From Actinomycetota bacterium (GTDB taxonomy: Bacteria; Actinomycetota; Actinomycetes; S36-B12; UBA5976): a DNA stretch of 64,000 nucleotides. Position 1 is the stretch's first letter. Each line of letters begins with the position of its first letter. This document shows positions 62,401-64,000 of the stretch, piece after piece. Where the stretch lies: positions 1 to 64,000 of the forward strand of contig WLPX01000001.1 in the NCBI GenBank assembly GCA_009698575.1, written 5' to 3'. Below the pieces are notes generated by a model. The model was not told the DNA's origin. It saw only the letters and a program-made list of their open reading frames with translations, and did not search any database. The translations under genes were made by a program, and so were the position numbers.

Positions 62401-62582
62401 GGGGCGACTTGTTGCGTCATGATCAACCACGCGATTCTGCCGGCCATCACGGTTGTTTTTCCAGTTCCCGCACCGGCAACGATCATGCTTGGTTCTAGCG
62501 GTGAAGTAATGGCCTCGAGTTGTTCTTGGCTCGGTGCAAATCCTAAAACTTTTGCTAAGTCAATTACGGTTACCTCAGTCAC
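59418..62582 (-). CDS. adnB: AdnB-type helicase-nuclease subunit
   Basis: A 1,054-residue protein. The N-terminal UvrD-like motor has GAGTGKTTVMAGR (motif I), LLDEYQDTS (motif II), VGDPCQAIYGWRG and YVAVTRAQQKV (motif VI). The C-terminal RecB-like nuclease domain has FHSWVETFYG and WLVVDWKTGKPG with the catalytic Asp-x-Lys. AdnAB resects double-strand DNA ends in actinobacteria. Counterpart of Rv3201c. It starts at GTG 62582 in a four-base GTGA overlap with the upstream gene, so the two subunits are coupled. Confidence 0.92.
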   Translation of the reverse strand: MTEVTVIDLAKVLGFAPSQEQLEAITSPLEPSMIVAGAGTGKTTVMAGRIAWLIMTQQVAPDRILGLTFTTKAANELLNRVRKFLPAALTYLPQDSAHVDFGEPIISTYNAFGSRLLKEHALRLGMEPDARVVVDATRYQLAMRVVCGTSQDLGELGYSPTVAVTELLKLDENCSNYLVDPNSLIEHDAKRLSGLDALEKKQELTHDMIKTCRKRIALAQLVLDFRSAKLANDVIDYSDQIRLAAQAAQTSETMREMLKSQYQVVLLDEYQDTSLSQKVLLQELFGAGHPVMAVGDPCQAIYGWRGAEISNMGNFKTDFMRYTASGMQPALVFNLTANRRSGKNILAAANKLSDHLRSIHPEIVELVTADSAFTPGEIHTALLPTFMDEVNWICDQVANLKPVKSWNEVAVLLREKKNAGHYVAALEARGIPVQVVDPGALINLPEVRDVVSYLEAIYDPTANSALARILLSPRWQIGARDLAILGRHAGELTRVDVAEGTSIEVQLDHIVSAVDKSQRVSLLDALELVAPEDGLPYSLDARARMMELAGQLRMLRRYCNESAIDLISRIIRVTGIGTEAMATNSPEGSTHFDRLAALIDLAGSYRNLEGDSSVAAFLEYLRTGQRFNSLVEAEVTLSDNAVIVMSVHKSKGLEFPVVVIPDLTVGVFPSAPKDRHWPRNAFRIPPDALTTPINPLLPQFPSPAGPRGVDFKAYTEAAAALATTDERRLAYVAVTRAQQKVIASGSWWGPTQAKPRGPSDFLVDLHDQATHQGIWTSAPEAETKNPLLENVTYLMWPATLDSKTRSRIRATADLVQQAIAKPHNVIDLTNEQQEQVAIWEADLAAIVGQAHAYEADERLVRLPASLSASQLIALNQDADAFLKTLVRPMPRKPSSAADRGTVFHSWVETFYGKRALIDAESLTGAMDDEIYSDEQLAELKQAFEAGPFFDRTPKSLELPFALSINGRTLRGRLDALFTGTSADPTAMDRWLVVDWKTGKPGSANSLQLSIYRQAAAQALGVSDESVEAVFYYVADQVIEKPENLLSLAQLAELI

Positions 62583-64000
62583 GACAACACCTGCTTACCT
62601 TCAGGCGCAGCTGGACACAACATCCGGACTTTACATAATTTGCATTTTTGTTCTTCGTACTTGGCTTCGTAGCTCTCATCTAGGACGACAAGTGCAGCCT
62701 GCCCAATTCGTTGCGTTAGTGAAGTCTGGGAATTTTCATCATGTGACTCAGGCGTGACTTGCTGCACTAAAGCTGCATCCGGATTATCTTTTTCGCTGAC
62801 ACGTAATTGAATTAGCGCAGCGCCCTGCACATTTTGGTTCGTATCTCGCTTTTGAATTTCGTCGTTTTGCGTGTAATTACCGTGCTCGAGCAAGTACGTG
62901 TACAAAGCCAGTTGGACATCTTTTTGGAGATCAGCCCGCTTTTTGGATTCTTTACTGGTTTTGAAATCAAAAACCATGACTCCATCTTGGGTAAATTCAA
63001 TTCGATCTGCTCTGCCCTTTATGGCAACCGATACTTCACGCTCAGTACCATCCGGTTGCACTACATTAACTTTGGTTTGAAATGTAAGTTCAGATTCAGT
63101 CACACTTGCGTTTACATTATGAGCCAGCAGCCACGACAAAAGTCGAACGGATGCATCATGGGCAGCTTGGCGCTCTCGAGTCGATTCCCACGTTGCTTCG
63201 TAACCCATTCCAGACCAAAGTCGATCTAGCTGTTCATCGATTGCTGTTATGTCACTTGGGATATCTCCCGCAGATAATCCCTGGGCGATTGTATGCAATG
63301 CGTTACCAAAAACCATGGGCGTTGCAGATTGCGAGATTGCATTTAGCTTGCGCTCCAAGAACCATTGCGCTGGGCAATGTTCAATGGCAGTGATTCCAGA
63401 TGCTGAAATTGCTACCTGAGGATTAATAGGTCGTGAGTTCTCAGTTGGTTCGAGAGCTCCCCACCACTGCTGTGGGTTGGCGTGTGCAAATAGCGAGCCA
63501 AAATTAGTCGCCATGTGTGCGAGTTGATTAGCTGCAGCTAAGCGCAATGCCTGGGGTGAATCTACGTCAGCAACAGTGCGACGCAAATGCGCAATTAAGC
63601 CTTCGGAACTTAATGGCCGCTTTGGTCGTCCGAAATTATGAGCTGGGGCAAGGGTGGAAAGTTTAGTTGTGATGTCAGCTATAAATCGTGTTGGCGATAC
63701 TCCGTCATCTCGAATTGAAGTATCTGTTGCTGTAATCAACAATGTTTGCATTGCGCGAGTTATCGCTACATAAAACAATCGTCGCTCTTGAGCAAGTAGT
63801 TCGCGCATAGTTAACGGCATCAACTCCACGCCTGGTCCGATGCGATCTGATTGCAACAACGTCTGATGTTGTCGTAAGTCTGGCCATAGTTCTTCTTGCG
63901 CACCTGCTACAACTACAAACTTCCATTGCAAGCCTTTTGCTCGGTGGGCAGTTAATAGTCGAACGGAATCATTACGGACATCATTTTCGGCAAGTGCCTC
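62579..64000 (-). CDS. adnA: AdnA-type helicase-nuclease subunit (N-terminal part outside window)
   Basis: Only the C-terminal 473 residues are inside. The frame is open to the window edge, reading helicase motif V TAHRAKGLQWKFVVVAG and then motif VI FYVAITRAMQTLL. The nuclease domain follows with VMVFDFKTSKES, and the iron-sulfur type cysteines HCPAQWF, CKLCKVRMLC. This matches AdnA, whose nuclease holds a 4Fe-4S cluster. Counterpart of Rv3202c. The helicase motor N-terminus lies beyond base 64000. Confidence 0.9.
   Translation of the reverse strand, partial: EALAENDVRNDSVRLLTAHRAKGLQWKFVVVAGAQEELWPDLRQHQTLLQSDRIGPGVELMPLTMRELLAQERRLFYVAITRAMQTLLITATDTSIRDDGVSPTRFIADITTKLSTLAPAHNFGRPKRPLSSEGLIAHLRRTVADVDSPQALRLAAANQLAHMATNFGSLFAHANPQQWWGALEPTENSRPINPQVAISASGITAIEHCPAQWFLERKLNAISQSATPMVFGNALHTIAQGLSAGDIPSDITAIDEQLDRLWSGMGYEATWESTRERQAAHDASVRLLSWLLAHNVNASVTESELTFQTKVNVVQPDGTEREVSVAIKGRADRIEFTQDGVMVFDFKTSKESKKRADLQKDVQLALYTYLLEHGNYTQNDEIQKRDTNQNVQGAALIQLRVSEKDNPDAALVQQVTPESHDENSQTSLTQRIGQAALVVLDESYEAKYEEQKCKLCKVRMLCPAAPEGKQVLS

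Overview
The window comes from a chromosome of the Actinomycetota. The markers are the fused E2-E1 2-oxoglutarate enzyme (Kgd/OdhA type), a WhiB1-like iron-sulfur protein, an RsbW/SigF pair, the actinobacterial ribosomal protein bL37, PPA1309- and DUF6104-type proteins, mycoredoxin and the AdnAB recombination nuclease. Base composition is modest for the phylum (by eye well below Streptomyces or Mycobacterium), intergenic gaps are short and stop codons of convergent genes often overlap. Together with a heliorhodopsin, a nickel superoxide dismutase and a large amine-scavenging locus, this suggests a streamlined freshwater planktonic actinobacterium (acI/Nanopelagicales-like). That lineage assignment is inference.

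Bases 1-19,500 form a nitrogen/amine catabolic island. It opens with a YtcJ-type amidohydrolase cut by the window edge. Next come a fused UreA-UreB protein and a UreC-like protein that keep the nickel-site residues of urease but have an altered flap and substrate loop, with no urease accessory gene in view. A C45 N-terminal-nucleophile hydrolase, a DadA-like flavoprotein and a complete spermidine/putrescine-type ABC importer (potABCD-like) follow. A divergent LysR regulator with a clear T-N11-A palindrome then faces a second operon: flavin monooxygenase, RidA-family protein, DUF1028 protein, M20 amidohydrolase, PuuC-like aldehyde dehydrogenase, class III aminotransferase and APC permease. The parts fit import of polyamine-like or acylated/ureido amines, hydrolytic release of amine or ammonia, transamination and aldehyde oxidation.

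Bases 19,500-33,500 hold mixed genes: a LysE exporter, cell-wall hydrolases, tRNA-Arg(CCG), a TPP riboswitch controlling a PnuC-family (PnuT-like) transporter and a P-loop kinase, kgd with its small partner, heliorhodopsin, nickel SOD with its putative maturation protease, a GNAT enzyme, RsbW/SigF and a lipid-kinase family protein. Bases 33,500-45,400 carry whiB1 with a CRP-like site, arsC, a biotinyl/lipoyl domain protein, bL37, SRAP, the aroA-rsgA-hisN cluster, a cytochrome P450 with an EamA transporter, a nucleoside hydrolase, a two-subunit aconitase X and an FUSC-type membrane protein.

At 45,385-45,740 an initiator tRNA gene is followed by two degenerate copies of its own 3-prime end, each with its own hairpin and a UUCG-type terminator. 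From 45,783 to the end the order UPF0182, PDZ/Lon protease, DUF2342, ThiF-like, AarF, UvrD2, mycoredoxin, NudC, AdnB, AdnA matches the Mycobacterium tuberculosis Rv3193c-Rv3202c neighbourhood as I recall it, but whiB7 is absent between aarF and uvrD2. A 454-base gap at 52,822-53,275 contains a strong 13-bp inverted repeat and a cluster of DnaA-box-like nonamers.

Least explained signals: the accessory-free urease-like enzyme, the PnuT/P-loop kinase pair as a thiamine salvage route, the initiator-tRNA tail repeats and the structured gap near 52.9 kb.
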